A stretch of 64,000 nt of DNA from [Clostridium] symbiosum (GTDB lineage Bacteria > Bacillota > Clostridia > Lachnospirales > Lachnospiraceae): NCBI GenBank assembly GCA_036419695.1, contig CP143946.1:890001-954000 (forward strand), in the 5' to 3' direction. Below the pieces are notes generated by a model, which saw only the letters and a list, made by a program, of their open reading frames with translations, did not search any database and had not been told where the DNA came from. Below are positions 1 through 9,673 of this stretch, in pieces; within the stretch, counting starts at the first letter, position 1; each line of letters begins with the position of its first letter. Position numbers and translations under genes: made by a program.

Positions 1-1245
<1,245 letters not shown>

Positions 1246-1276
1246 CAAAAGGTTAGGTTATGGATATTGCCAGAGT

Positions 1277-1347
1277 ACTTAGTGAGGTATTGCCGAACTT
1301 AGTACGAGGCACGTCAAACACTTAACGAGGTGTTACCGAGTTTAGTG
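1277..1347 (+). repeat. Imperfect direct repeat in the 23S-tRNA spacer
   Basis: Two 28-nt units at 1277-1304 and 1320-1347 share the pattern ACTTA..GAGGT.TT.CCGA, differing mostly by purine or pyrimidine swaps. They lie in the rRNA leader-to-tRNA spacer where a 5S gene might be expected. A role in processing or in recombination between rRNA operons is possible; nothing in the sequence decides it. Confidence 0.55.
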
Positions 1348-1476
1348 AATTGACGGGGAAACAAAGTTTAAAACGGATGAATTTCAATATGTGGTTTTGA
1401 AGGTATATGTAATGGAAATCTGGGCAAGATAACCGAGAGGGAGTCTGGTTCAGGTAGCCAAGACATTCCCCTTTAT

Positions 1477-1549
1477 TCCTCGATAGCTCAGTCGGTAGAG
1501 CACGCGGCTGTTAACCGCGCTGTCGTAGGTTCAAGTCCTACTCGGGGAG
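1477..1549 (+). tRNA. tRNA-Asn (GTT)
   Basis: A full cloverleaf folds: 7-bp acceptor TCCTCGA/TCGGGGA, D arm with GCTCAGTCGGTAGAGC, anticodon loop CTGTTAA giving GTT, and T loop TTCAAGT. It is first in a seven-tRNA cluster downstream of 23S and is followed by a T run. Confidence 0.96.
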
Positions 1550-1581
1550 TTTTTTTGTATCAAAAAATAGCCAAAGATAAA

Positions 1582-1610
1582 TTGACATTGTGTCAAAAGT
1601 ATGATAATAT
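1582..1610 (+). promoter_or_regulatory. Sigma-A-type promoter within the tRNA cluster
   Basis: TTGACA at 1582-1587 is followed after 17 bp by TAATAT at 1605-1610. This would let the six tRNAs from Glu onward be transcribed independently of the rRNA operon. Assigned by consensus match only. Confidence 0.55.
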
Positions 1611-1662
1611 TACTAAGCAATTAGCAGCGGGAAGAACACACTATGGAGTCGCTGTGAAGTAA

Positions 1663-1734
1663 GGCCCCATGGTCAAGCGGTTAAGACATCGCCCTTTCAC
1701 GGCGGTAACACGAGTTCGAATCTCGTTGGGGTCA
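1663..1734 (+). tRNA. tRNA-Glu (TTC)
   Basis: Acceptor GGCCCCA pairs with TGGGGTC, with discriminator A. The anticodon loop CTTTCAC gives TTC and the T loop is TTCGAAT. Length 72 nt; CCA is not encoded. Confidence 0.96.
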
Positions 1735-1738
1735 TTCA

Positions 1739-1811
1739 GCCGATGTGGCTCAATTGGCAGAGCAGCTGATTTGTAATCAGCAGGTTATCGGTTCGAGTCC
1801 GATCATCGGCT
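1739..1811 (+). tRNA. tRNA-Thr (TGT)
   Basis: Acceptor GCCGATG pairs with CATCGGC. The anticodon stem CTGAT/ATCAG encloses TTTGTAA, giving TGT. T loop TTCGAGT. Only 4 nt separate it from tRNA-Glu. Confidence 0.96.
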
Positions 1812-1824
1812 CTTTTATATATTT

Positions 1825-1898
1825 GGACCTTTAGCTCAGTTGGTTAGAGCAACCGGCTCATAACCGGTCGGTCCCGGGTTCGAGTCCCCGAAGGTCCA
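1825..1898 (+). tRNA. tRNA-Met (CAT)
   Basis: Acceptor GGACCTT pairs with AAGGTCC, and the anticodon loop CTCATAA gives CAT. Probably elongator Met. A lysidine-modified tRNA-Ile2 also carries a CAT anticodon in DNA and cannot be excluded by eye. Confidence 0.9.
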
Positions 1899-1940
1899 CT
1901 ATCCTGAACTAAAGGAAAAGAATTAAAAAACTAAAGATCT

Positions 1941-2014
1941 GGCCCGGTGGCTCAGTTGGTTAGAGCGCCGCCCTGTCACGGCGGAGGTCGTGGGTTCGAG
2001 TCCCATCCGGGTCG
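1941..2014 (+). tRNA. tRNA-Asp (GTC)
   Basis: Acceptor GGCCCGG pairs with CCGGGTC, with discriminator G. The anticodon loop CTGTCAC gives GTC between GCCGC/GCGGC-type stems. Confidence 0.96.
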
Positions 2015-2061
2015 TTAGTTTTAACGTTTGACGAAAGTCAGATGAAAAACTTATCATATTT

Positions 2062-2134
2062 GGGGTCTTAGCTCAGCTGGGAGAGCATCTGCCTTACAAG
2101 CAGAGGGTCATAGGTTCGAGCCCTATAGGCCCCA
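2062..2134 (+). tRNA. tRNA-Val (TAC)
   Basis: Acceptor GGGGTCT pairs with AGGCCCC through one T-G pair. The anticodon loop CTTACAA gives TAC. T loop TTCGAGC. Confidence 0.96.
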
Positions 2135-2157
2135 TTTATCTGTGAAAAACCAGATAT

Positions 2158-2243
2158 GCCGCAGTGGCGGAACTGGCAGACGCACAGGACTTAAAATCCT
2201 GCGAGGGTTAAACTTCGTACCGGTTCGATTCCGGTCTGCGGCA
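2158..2243 (+). tRNA. tRNA-Leu (TAA)
   Basis: This is an 86-nt class II tRNA with a long variable arm. Acceptor GCCGCAG pairs with CTGCGGC; the anticodon loop gives TAA. Last tRNA of the cluster, followed by a terminator. Confidence 0.96.
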
Positions 2244-2256
2244 TTTGGGAATCAGA

Positions 2257-2297
2257 AAACCAGAAATCTTGTAATAATGGGATTTCTGGTTTTTTTG
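2257..2297 (+). terminator. Rho-independent terminator of the rRNA/tRNA operon
   Basis: The hairpin arms AAACCAGAAATC and GATTTCTGGTTT enclose an AT-rich loop, and the 3' arm runs into seven T residues. Confidence 0.85.
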
Positions 2298-2473
2298 TTG
2301 CAATAAAGGTAACCGTCAAATAAAGAGGTTGTGCATCAGGTTTTTTGCTGTAATAAAAAGGCAGGTTCGTTAAGCCTTTTTTACTTTAAACAAAGACTGC
2401 TATACGAAGCATCTTTTTGGGTGCTTATAAAAACCAGGAAACTGAGAGATTTGCTGTTTTTCAGAAAGTCAAG

Positions 2474-2501
2474 TTTACTTCTATAAGGTTTCGTGTATAA
2501 T
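2474..2501 (+). promoter_or_regulatory. Putative promoter of the sensor kinase gene
   Basis: TTTACT at 2474-2479 and a perfect TATAAT at 2496-2501 are separated by 16 bp and lie just upstream of the kinase start. The -35 element is weak. Confidence 0.5.
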
Positions 2502-2554
2502 AAAATCATAAATGAAGGATGATAATTGTTTTCTCTAAACTGCGAGGTGGACGG

Positions 2555-5392
2555 ATGAGGGCTGATTCAATATATAAAAACATTTTAGATAACCTTGGCG
2601 ATACTTCTGTCCTTGTAATACGGCGGGATGATCATAGGATTTTATATTATAATGAAACTATGAAAAAAGCAGTTCCTGAAATTCGGGAAGGGCAGATTTG
2701 TGATGAAGTTTGGAAGGTGGCCGGCAGGAAATTTCCCCTTTGTGGGTTGGAAAACAGAAACTCATTCTCTGAAGTCTGTCTGGACAATCCTTTTGGAGCA
2801 TCTGGGGAGATTCACGCATCTGCGACAGAATGGGGAGAGGAAGAAATTGCCGCCTATGTCATTACAATAAGGCCTCATGTCTTTGCCGAGGTGGAAAGCC
2901 ACCGGTCTGCAGAAAGTGGAATAAAAGAGAGAATCATAAATATAACGATGGATGAGGCAGTCAAACAGGTTTATGATGAGGTAATTTATTTTAACATAAC
3001 CAGAGGTAAACTTATATTCCGACAGGGGAACGGACGGGTGGATCTGGGCGGAAATAGGGATAATGTGAATTTTGAAGATATTTTGTCAAAGGTCCATCCC
3101 GATGACCGGGAGGAGTTTCAAAGGACATTCTCGCCCGACAATATGATGGAGCGCTTTAAACAGGGAAAAACGACGGGATACATGGAATGCCGGAGACTCG
3201 GGAATGATGGAAGGTATCATTGGTATGCGACTACTTTAAAGATGGCAGGGGGCGATAAAGACGATATAATCATGCTTGCTTTAATTGTCAATATTGAAGA
3301 GAAAAAGCAGCTGGAACGGGAAAAAAATGATCTGCTTTCCTGTATTATGAATTTATTTGGCGAATTTCTTATGGTGGACCTTAATTCGGGCGAGTATCTG
3401 GTCTATAAAAGCGACGGTCAGTTGAAAGCCATGTTTCAGGAGAAATCTTTCAGCCAGTTCAACCGTCTGTATGGAGAAACTCTAATCCACCCCCATGACA
3501 GGAAACGTTTCTTTGATTCATTTACTCTCGATAACATCAGAAGAAATATGGGGACCGGAAAAGAGCAAATTGTAGTGGAAGTCCGAAGAAAAGACAGTAT
3601 GGGAGAATACCGCTACTGTGAACTGATCGGAACCTTTCTGAAAGACAGGGGCGGACTGCCGGATAAAATGATGCTGACATACCGGGATACGGATGAACTG
3701 ACAAGGGCAAGGATAGAAGAGAAACATGCCAATCAACGCTTTGTGCGTGCGGTAAATGATTCCTACAATGAGATTTACGAAGGCGAATTGTACTCCGATT
3801 ATCTGAAACAGTGGAAGGGAGACTCGGCAGAGCAGCATCTTCGCTTTGTCCCGTCCATTACAGAGCAGATTGACTGGGCTGCCGAGGCGGTGATCCATCC
3901 TGGAGAGAGGGAGGAATTCAGAAGGATCCTGCAGCCGCAAAATCTGAAAAAAGAATTCGAGAGCGGAAAAACAGAGGTGACAACCAGATACCGGCGCATG
4001 ACAGCCGCGGGAACTTACCGTTGGTATTCCATGCATATCCAGCTTCTGGAAATGACGACGAACTGCATCAGAGTTATGTATTATCTGAGAGACGTCGATG
4101 ATGTGAAGAAGGAAGAGGAAAGAAAACAGGCAGAGCTTCAGAACGCACTGGCCATGGCCGAGAAGGCAAATGAGGCCAAGACGGACTTTCTTTCAAGAAT
4201 GAGTCATGACATAAGGACGCCAATGAATGTTATTATCGGAATGTCATCCATGGCCAGGTACATTTTGCAGGGACCGGTGGCGTTTAGGGCGGAAAAACTG
4301 CTGGATACGGACCGGCCGGAAGGAGAAGAAAAGCCGAAGAATAAAGAGAAACTGCTCAACTGTCTGGAAAAAATTGATATGTCGGCGACCTTTTTACTTT
4401 CCCTGATTAACGATATTCTGGATATGTCGAAAATTGAGAGCGGGAAGATGGGAATCACAATCAGGGAGATGAATCTGAAAGAAGTAATACGCAGCGTTGT
4501 GGTACTCAGTGAAGTCCAGGCGGAGGAGCGCAGCCAGAAATTTTCGGTAGAGATTGCGCCTGAAGTTGGGACATATTATTTGTGTGACAGTCTGAGACTG
4601 AATCAGATTCTCATGAATCTCTTAAGTAATGCCTTAAAGTATACGCCGGAGAAGGGAACGATTACGTTCTCAGTCACGGCGGATGCGGCCAAAGAAGACG
4701 TCCATCTTATTCGTTTTGTTATATCAGATACAGGAGCAGGAATGTCGGCCGAATTTATGGAACGGATGTTTGAACCATTTGAACAGGAAGATTCCGGAGG
4801 GAGCCGAATATTCGAGGGAACGGGCCTGGGTCTTTCGATCAGCAGAAGACTGGTTGAACTTTTGAACGGTACGGTCAGTGTGGAAAGTGAACCTGGCAAA
4901 GGTACGACTTTTACGGTTATTATTCCTATGAAAAAATTGGATAAAGCCCCCGGGATGGATGAAAGACGGAGTAAAGATCAGACAGGAAGCAGCAGTGAAT
5001 GCGAAAACAGGTTTCGCAGTGCGCGCATTCTACTGGTTGAGGATAACGAGATTAACAGAGAAATTGCAGAAATGCTGCTGGAGCAGAAAGGAATAACGAC
5101 AGAGTGTGCTGTCAACGGTGAAGAGGCGGTTGCGATTTTTGAAAACTCAGCTCCGGGCTGGTATGATGCCATTTTGATGGATATCAGGATGCCTGTCATG
5201 AATGGAATCGAGGCTACAAAGAAAATCAGGGGGTTGGGGCACCAGGATGCTGCAAGAGTCCCTATTATCGCAATGACTGCAAACGCCTTCAACGATGAAC
5301 GGGAGGAAGCTCTGAAGGCCGGTATTAGTGACTATTTAACAAAGCCGATTGATGCGGGGATTCTATATCGCTGTCTTGAGAATTTTTTATAG
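2555..5392 (+). CDS. Hybrid sensor histidine kinase/response regulator with PAS-like repeats
   Basis: A 945-residue hybrid kinase. Its N-terminal half holds four repeated PAS-like segments, three of them with the pattern HP-D-R-EF then GK and an RR-x-YRWY-type ending. A dimerisation/phosphoacceptor box SHDIRTPMN follows with His551. The ATP-binding domain shows an N box (LLSNALKYTP), G1 (DTGAGMS) and G2 (GTGLGLSI). A C-terminal receiver carries the phospho-acceptor Asp876 in LMDIRMPVMNG and the switch TAN plus KP residues. No signal peptide or membrane span is evident, so it is probably cytoplasmic. I chose the ATG at 2555, behind GAGGTGG, over an upstream ATG at 2519 that lacks a clear ribosome site. 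The ligand and partner are unknown; no cognate regulator or HPt gene is adjacent. Confidence 0.9.
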   Translation: MRADSIYKNILDNLGDTSVLVIRRDDHRILYYNETMKKAVPEIREGQICDEVWKVAGRKFPLCGLENRNSFSEVCLDNPFGASGEIHASATEWGEEEIAAYVITIRPHVFAEVESHRSAESGIKERIINITMDEAVKQVYDEVIYFNITRGKLIFRQGNGRVDLGGNRDNVNFEDILSKVHPDDREEFQRTFSPDNMMERFKQGKTTGYMECRRLGNDGRYHWYATTLKMAGGDKDDIIMLALIVNIEEKKQLEREKNDLLSCIMNLFGEFLMVDLNSGEYLVYKSDGQLKAMFQEKSFSQFNRLYGETLIHPHDRKRFFDSFTLDNIRRNMGTGKEQIVVEVRRKDSMGEYRYCELIGTFLKDRGGLPDKMMLTYRDTDELTRARIEEKHANQRFVRAVNDSYNEIYEGELYSDYLKQWKGDSAEQHLRFVPSITEQIDWAAEAVIHPGEREEFRRILQPQNLKKEFESGKTEVTTRYRRMTAAGTYRWYSMHIQLLEMTTNCIRVMYYLRDVDDVKKEEERKQAELQNALAMAEKANEAKTDFLSRMSHDIRTPMNVIIGMSSMARYILQGPVAFRAEKLLDTDRPEGEEKPKNKEKLLNCLEKIDMSATFLLSLINDILDMSKIESGKMGITIREMNLKEVIRSVVVLSEVQAEERSQKFSVEIAPEVGTYYLCDSLRLNQILMNLLSNALKYTPEKGTITFSVTADAAKEDVHLIRFVISDTGAGMSAEFMERMFEPFEQEDSGGSRIFEGTGLGLSISRRLVELLNGTVSVESEPGKGTTFTVIIPMKKLDKAPGMDERRSKDQTGSSSECENRFRSARILLVEDNEINREIAEMLLEQKGITTECAVNGEEAVAIFENSAPGWYDAILMDIRMPVMNGIEATKKIRGLGHQDAARVPIIAMTANAFNDEREEALKAGISDYLTKPIDAGILYRCLENFL

Positions 5393-5551
5393 AAGCTTTT
5401 CTAGAAACTCATATACAATCGGAGGAATAAAACCTGGCCCCGAGGAGTGGGGACAGGGGCGGAGTGGGAAGAGGAAAATAAACTTAAGAGAATACGGATG
5501 GGAGAGAGGGAGAAGGAAGAAAAAAATATAGATAAAAAATGAAATAGATAG

Positions 5552-5580
5552 TTGACAATCCTGGAAAATTATTATATAAT
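5552..5580 (+). promoter_or_regulatory. Promoter of tRNA-Arg
   Basis: A consensus TTGACA (5552-5557) and TATAAT (5575-5580) are spaced by exactly 17 bp and lie 35 bp upstream of the tRNA. Confidence 0.8.
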
Positions 5581-5614
5581 AATTAACGTTGTTAAGGACG
5601 TTGTCCTTCAATGA

Positions 5615-5688
5615 GTGTGTGTAGCTCAGCTGGATAGAGCACTTGGCTACGGACCAAGGTGTCGGGAGTTCGAATCTTCTCACGCACG
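5615..5688 (+). tRNA. tRNA-Arg (ACG), prophage integration target
   Basis: Acceptor GTGTGTG pairs with CACGCAC. The anticodon stem CTTGG/CCAAG encloses CTACGGA, giving ACG, and the T loop is TTCGAAT. The 3' half from 5647 is repeated exactly at 46061. The gene therefore remains functional because the prophage supplies a copy of its own 3' half. Confidence 0.95.
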
Positions 5689-5689
5689 T
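5647..5689 (+). repeat. attL: 43-bp core within tRNA-Arg
   Basis: The 43 bases from the anticodon loop to one base past the tRNA end are identical to 46061-46103. The adjacent integrase gene points toward this site, as is usual for tRNA-targeting tyrosine integrases. The bases on both sides of the core differ, which sets its limits. Confidence 0.93.
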
Positions 5690-5719
5690 ACGAAAACCCT
5701 TATTTTACAAGGGTTCACA

Positions 5720-5752
5720 GAAAAAAGACATCCTGTATGGGGTGTCTTTTTT
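5720..5752. terminator. Terminator after tRNA-Arg at the left prophage end
   Basis: The hairpin AAAAAAGACATCC...GGGTGTCTTTTTT is nearly symmetric and can serve both the tRNA and, from the other side, the integrase. A homologous hairpin follows attR at 46133. Confidence 0.8.
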
Positions 5753-5781
5753 GCATTTGACTAACATTTGACTAACGTTTT

Positions 5782-7086
5782 TTATTGACTAATTTTCACG
5801 ACTTTTTTGCTTTTAAAAAGCTCTTCCAACGTATCAGAAGCAGCTGTATCAGCCCTCTTTAGGAAATGGCTGTAAATGTCTGTTGTTGTACTTGTCTGCG
5901 CATGTCCAAGGCGGCCTGAAACGGTTCTGATATCAACATTCTGGGAAATCATTAGAGTGGCTGATGTATGACGGAGTCCATGTAAGGGGATATCCGGGAG
6001 CCTTTTACTCTCGTCTTTCACGGTTGCATTGTATCGCCGGATCACGTCCTTAAACACGCCATAAGGAGTGCTGGGATACATCTGCTGCCCATTCCACTGA
6101 ATAAATACATAATTGTCACCCTTCCATGCATCGCCCAGTTTCAGACGCAGTTTAACCTGTTTCTTCCTGTATAATCGAACAAGCTGTATAGCGGATTCAG
6201 GTACAGAGATAATGCGGTTTGAGGATTCTGTTTTTGGGGTTTTGGTGATTACTTTTCCGTTTACAAGACTGCTGCTCTTTGAAATATTTAAAGTCTTTTC
6301 TTTAAAATCAAAATCACTCCATTCCAATGCAATCAGTTCACCACGGCGCAGACCGCAAAACAGGGCCAGGTAAAAGAAAACCTTAAATTGGAGTGGAAGG
6401 TTTCTTTTTTGAATGTAGCTGTCTACGTGGTAGCTCTTGCCGGTGTCGTCTACCCGATTATGTCCCTTAACCTGTATTTGAAAAGGATGATTTAGGGACT
6501 CCAGGAAGGCCTCTGCTTGCTCCAAAGTAAAATGCTTGATAGTTTTACCACCCGTCTGTTTTGGAGGAGCTACGCGCGTGCAGGGATTCTCTGACACCAC
6601 ATTCCAAAGCACGGCCACCTTATAGATTCCGCTTATTAAAGTGTGAATATGCTTTATCGTCTTCGGAGAATATCCGCCGGGGCGGTCATCCTTGCGCTTC
6701 TCGGACAAGGATAGATAGAATTTATTGAGCTGCACTGGCTGGATCTTAGCCAGCCTTAGATTCCCGATGGCGGGAATGATATGGATTCGCAAAAGAGTTT
6801 CGTATTGAGCCAGGGTGGGCTTTTCGATGTGCTGCTTCGCATATTCGTTCATGTAGCGCTTTGAAAATTCTTCAAAGGTGATCTTCTCTCCATCTAAATA
6901 TTTCCCTGATTTTACTGCCCGCTCAAAATCCACGGCAAATTCATTCAACTTTTTTTCGATTTGTTTTTTCGTCATGCCGGGTTCGGGCGTGTAGGTATCA
7001 GTTTCTATAATTTGTGTGCCATCAGCCCTGCGGCCGTTGCTGACTGTGACTTGATAAGAGCCACCACGCTGTCTTATGCTTGCCAT
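5782..7086 (-). CDS. int: Prophage tyrosine integrase
   Basis: A 434-residue tyrosine recombinase. An N-terminal arm-type DNA-binding region (about 1-60) precedes a SAM-like core-binding domain (about 70-170) and a catalytic domain. Visible catalytic residues are Arg247 (CGLRRGEL), His369 and Arg372 (LHGLRHT), His395 (GHAQTST) and nucleophile Tyr405 (DIYSH). It would catalyse site-specific integration and excision at the tRNA-Arg core 93 bp away. I chose the ATG at 7086 because AAAGGAT lies 6 nt upstream; the open frame extends 20 codons further without a better start. Confidence 0.95.
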   Translation of the reverse strand: MASIRQRGGSYQVTVSNGRRADGTQIIETDTYTPEPGMTKKQIEKKLNEFAVDFERAVKSGKYLDGEKITFEEFSKRYMNEYAKQHIEKPTLAQYETLLRIHIIPAIGNLRLAKIQPVQLNKFYLSLSEKRKDDRPGGYSPKTIKHIHTLISGIYKVAVLWNVVSENPCTRVAPPKQTGGKTIKHFTLEQAEAFLESLNHPFQIQVKGHNRVDDTGKSYHVDSYIQKRNLPLQFKVFFYLALFCGLRRGELIALEWSDFDFKEKTLNISKSSSLVNGKVITKTPKTESSNRIISVPESAIQLVRLYRKKQVKLRLKLGDAWKGDNYVFIQWNGQQMYPSTPYGVFKDVIRRYNATVKDESKRLPDIPLHGLRHTSATLMISQNVDIRTVSGRLGHAQTSTTTDIYSHFLKRADTAASDTLEELFKSKKVVKISQ

Positions 7087-7107
7087 ACTATCATCCTTTC
7101 TGTAAAA

Positions 7108-7121
7108 TTGCGACATTGCAA
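7108..7121. promoter_or_regulatory. Palindrome TTGCGACATTGCAA upstream of int
   Basis: This 14-bp dyad lies about 22 bp upstream of the int start codon. It differs at only two bases from a perfect palindrome at 41703-41716. A phage regulator site is possible. Confidence 0.4.
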
Positions 7122-7320
7122 TTATTTTTGAGTATAAAAAATACACCCATTGACCGGGGGCATCCAGGATGATATAATTTACTTGTCTAAGGTAGATTAT
7201 ATCACTCCGGAAAATCCGGTAAGTGGAATCTATGCGAAAAGCTCTTGTGTTTGCAGCACAGGGGCTTTTTGCCTATTTTTGTATTGCTCTACTATGTTAT
7301 TTGTCCGATTGTTTGCAATA

Positions 7321-8157
7321 TCAATTATGACGATTGCGGTAATGATTGTTTATCGCGTCAATATGTGGCTGCATAATTTGCCTAGCTTCCTCTACTGTAG
7401 CAATATGAGTTTGATTCAAATCGCCAGAAGACAAGACAGTTTCCCCAGCCAGAGTCAATAGTTTGTTTCTGTCCCAAAGTAGTACAGCATTTCTTTCTGC
7501 TAACTCTTTAGCTGATTTAGTAAAGTATCGATTAGTAAGTACAGCAGCTACGTGGCATCCATAATAAGTTTTTCCAGCAAAAGCTTCTTGCACCGCTTTG
7601 TTCCCAATGTCAGAAGTATAACATTTGCACTGGATACCATATTTCACGCCATCTTTGTGCGCGATAATATCAATACCCTGGTCCCCACTACCTTTTGTTA
7701 CTTCTATATTTTGAAATCCATTTTTCTTCAAGAGATCTGCACAATAAAATTCAAACTCATGTCCTTCCATCTGGTCAAATGTTTTTGAAGCGGAATACAG
7801 TTGCGAAGTCGTATGCATAGGGCGGACATTGTTAGGCGAATGAACTGTCTTAGTGTTGAAGGGATGTTTTTTATAATATAATATGTCTGCAATAACCATG
7901 AAAAGAACATATCCAAACAGGCTAACTCCAATAAAGCTCGCTATCCCATCTTTTGCAATTGAAGAAATATTATATATACAGCAACACGTCCAAAATATGC
8001 AAGCGACTATTCCATATGGTGTAAATATTTTTTTCAGCCAAGGCTTTTGGGCGGTTAGTTCCGCTATGTTAAAATGATTTGGTAAACTTTGTCCACAATA
8101 TTCACATTTATTTTTTGTAACGGGGGCTCCACAATTTGGACAGATTCTCGCTTTCAT
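7321..8157 (-). CDS. Mrr-like restriction endonuclease with zinc ribbon and membrane segments
   Basis: The 278-residue product begins with a CPNCG...CEYCG zinc ribbon (residues 7-22). Two hydrophobic segments follow (about 48-65 and 72-92), then a Mrr/RecB-type nuclease fold: GSGDQGIDII with Asp163 and QCKCY with Gln176-x-Lys178, the usual D...QxK active site. Proteins with this domain cut modified or foreign DNA. It lies in the lysogenic-conversion slot between int and the repressor genes, so a role in defending the lysogen against other phages is plausible. The membrane anchoring suggests action at the inner face of the membrane. Function is inferred from domains only. Confidence 0.78.
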   Translation of the reverse strand: MKARICPNCGAPVTKNKCEYCGQSLPNHFNIAELTAQKPWLKKIFTPYGIVACIFWTCCCIYNISSIAKDGIASFIGVSLFGYVLFMVIADILYYKKHPFNTKTVHSPNNVRPMHTTSQLYSASKTFDQMEGHEFEFYCADLLKKNGFQNIEVTKGSGDQGIDIIAHKDGVKYGIQCKCYTSDIGNKAVQEAFAGKTYYGCHVAAVLTNRYFTKSAKELAERNAVLLWDRNKLLTLAGETVLSSGDLNQTHIATVEEARQIMQPHIDAINNHYRNRHN

Positions 8158-8206
8158 AATTTACTTCCTTCCAATAAGTTTATGTAGGGCTTTTTGTTTG
8201 AAGTGC

Positions 8207-8839
8207 TTAGTTAAGAGAAAGCACAACAGTGAGCGTAGGTGATTCTCCCTTCCAATCAAACAAATCGCTAAGGATAAGCGTTACATCACTGGTATCCGTA
8301 ATTTTAAATACCTCAGCTACTTCAATTGTAGTTCCTGTTAGAACACTTTTATAGTGGTTTTCAGTAGCTTGGTTATCGTCATCATAAGACAGATAACCGT
8401 AATCACATTCTACACCATGTTGATATGCTTCTATATAACAGGTGTTTCCCATAGCACTTTTGGCTTCTGCGGATTTGTTCGTATAATTATAGTATAGAAT
8501 CAAGCAGGGGTCGCCATTGTGATCTTTAGCAATCTCATGCTTTGTATAAGTTACGTGGCAATCAGGAAGATCATAATCAAAAAGAGGAGCTGGTATCAAT
8601 GCGCCATCCGCCCCAACCTGCTTTCCATCAGGTGTTGTTGTGTTTGCAAGCATTATTCCATTTGCATCCAGATAATAATTCTTCCCACTATCTTCGATCC
8701 AGCCTGTTGCATAACTCCCATCATCATTCTGATACTTCCACTGACCATTTTCTTGAGCCTGCCAGGTTCCGGCGAAGGCCGTCATCCCCATACTCAATGT
8801 CAGTAAAGCTGTCGCCATAAAAAGCCTTAGTTTCCTCAT
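8207..8839 (-). CDS. Secreted protein with wall-binding repeats and DUF5067-like domain
   Basis: The 210-residue product has a clear signal peptide (MRKLRLFMATALLTLSMG, cleavage near AFA). Choline-binding-type repeats follow (about 24-65: GQWKYQNDDGSYATGW and KNYYLDANGIML). The C-terminal half resembles the DUF5067 immunoglobulin-like domain of secreted Firmicute proteins. A ribosome site GAGGAAT lies before the ATG. It is transcribed with the lysogeny genes and is a candidate for altering the lysogen surface, for instance masking a receptor. The phage endolysin carries the same repeat class. Confidence 0.72.
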   Translation of the reverse strand: MRKLRLFMATALLTLSMGMTAFAGTWQAQENGQWKYQNDDGSYATGWIEDSGKNYYLDANGIMLANTTTPDGKQVGADGALIPAPLFDYDLPDCHVTYTKHEIAKDHNGDPCLILYYNYTNKSAEAKSAMGNTCYIEAYQHGVECDYGYLSYDDDNQATENHYKSVLTGTTIEVAEVFKITDTSDVTLILSDLFDWKGESPTLTVVLSLN

Positions 8840-8896
8840 ACTTCTATTCCTCCTCTTTTTTAAGATAATTATTAAAAAGCCACACCGCTATTTTAA

Positions 8897-9667
8897 TCAT
8901 AAGTCATTTCCGTATAGATAATGATACTCTGCTTTTGAGAATGCACTATCGGAATCAGTGCCACCTATTATCTTCAAGTCTTTTTCCAATTCACTGAGTT
9001 GCTTTTGGAGCTTCAGACGTTTGCGTCGTATACTGGCAAGTGCTTTAGCGCGTCGTTCTTCAAATTCTTTTGATGGCACATAAACAGCACCTGATTCAGC
9101 ACATGCTGAAGGGACAGCAGGATGTTCGACTATATCTACTGTGGCAGTTGGTATTAGGGGCTCTGGGAAAAACCAGTTTTTAATTTCCTTGTCAACTGAT
9201 GTCCGATATCCATGTCGATAATCATACCACGCACGATTCGCAGCGGAGTAGGATATCTCAAAGATATTATGAACATCTTCAGCATTGCGACACTTTAAAC
9301 TATACATGATGGATCGCGGCGCTAATATATTACTGGCAAAATAATCAGCCTCATCTTCATTTTTCTTGCTTTCTCCTTTATGCTTAAGGATGTGATGTCC
9401 TAATTCATGCATAAGGGAAAACCGAATTCGCCCAATATTACCCCAGCGATTATAATAAACATAATTGTGATACTTCATCGCATCATCGGAATAAGAGCGT
9501 ATAGCTTCATAAAGTTCCGGATCTTTTAATTTTGCTTCTTCGTATGTTCGTACGGTAAAACCATAATGTTTGAGCATCATAAAACAATCTAAGGGAAATG
9601 AATTAATTTTGCACTCTTTGTAAACGGATAAAATTTTCTGCTTAATATACTCTTCCAAAAAAACCAC
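8897..9667 (-). CDS. immA: ImmA/IrrE-family metallo-endopeptidase
   Basis: The 256-residue product carries HELGH (87-91) and the downstream EDEADYFASNIL segment that completes the zinc site. This is the fold of ImmA, which cleaves XRE-type prophage repressors such as ICEBs1 ImmR. It lies directly downstream of the repressor gene, as expected. The C-terminal 55 residues form a charged helix and end in LYGNDL, a tail shared with the protein at 46375-46800. The start may be the GTG at 9667 or a TTG three codons later; AAAGGTGTGG fits the latter slightly better. Confidence 0.88.
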   Translation of the reverse strand: MVFLEEYIKQKILSVYKECKINSFPLDCFMMLKHYGFTVRTYEEAKLKDPELYEAIRSYSDDAMKYHNYVYYNRWGNIGRIRFSLMHELGHHILKHKGESKKNEDEADYFASNILAPRSIMYSLKCRNAEDVHNIFEISYSAANRAWYDYRHGYRTSVDKEIKNWFFPEPLIPTATVDIVEHPAVPSACAESGAVYVPSKEFEERRAKALASIRRKRLKLQKQLSELEKDLKIIGGTDSDSAFSKAEYHYLYGNDL

Positions 9668-9673
9668 ACCTTT

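Noticed and set aside
1246..1476. Expected 5S rRNA after 23S
   Set aside because: No 5S-like sequence could be recognised in this interval; it holds only imperfect repeats.
5347..5683. Frames around the 3' end of the kinase and tRNA-Arg
   Set aside because: They run through the tRNA or out of the kinase in another frame and are composition artefacts.
7150..7461. 103-codon plus-strand frame between int and the Mrr-like gene
   Set aside because: It overlaps the 3' end of the Mrr-like gene on the opposite strand and has no ribosome site or recognisable features.
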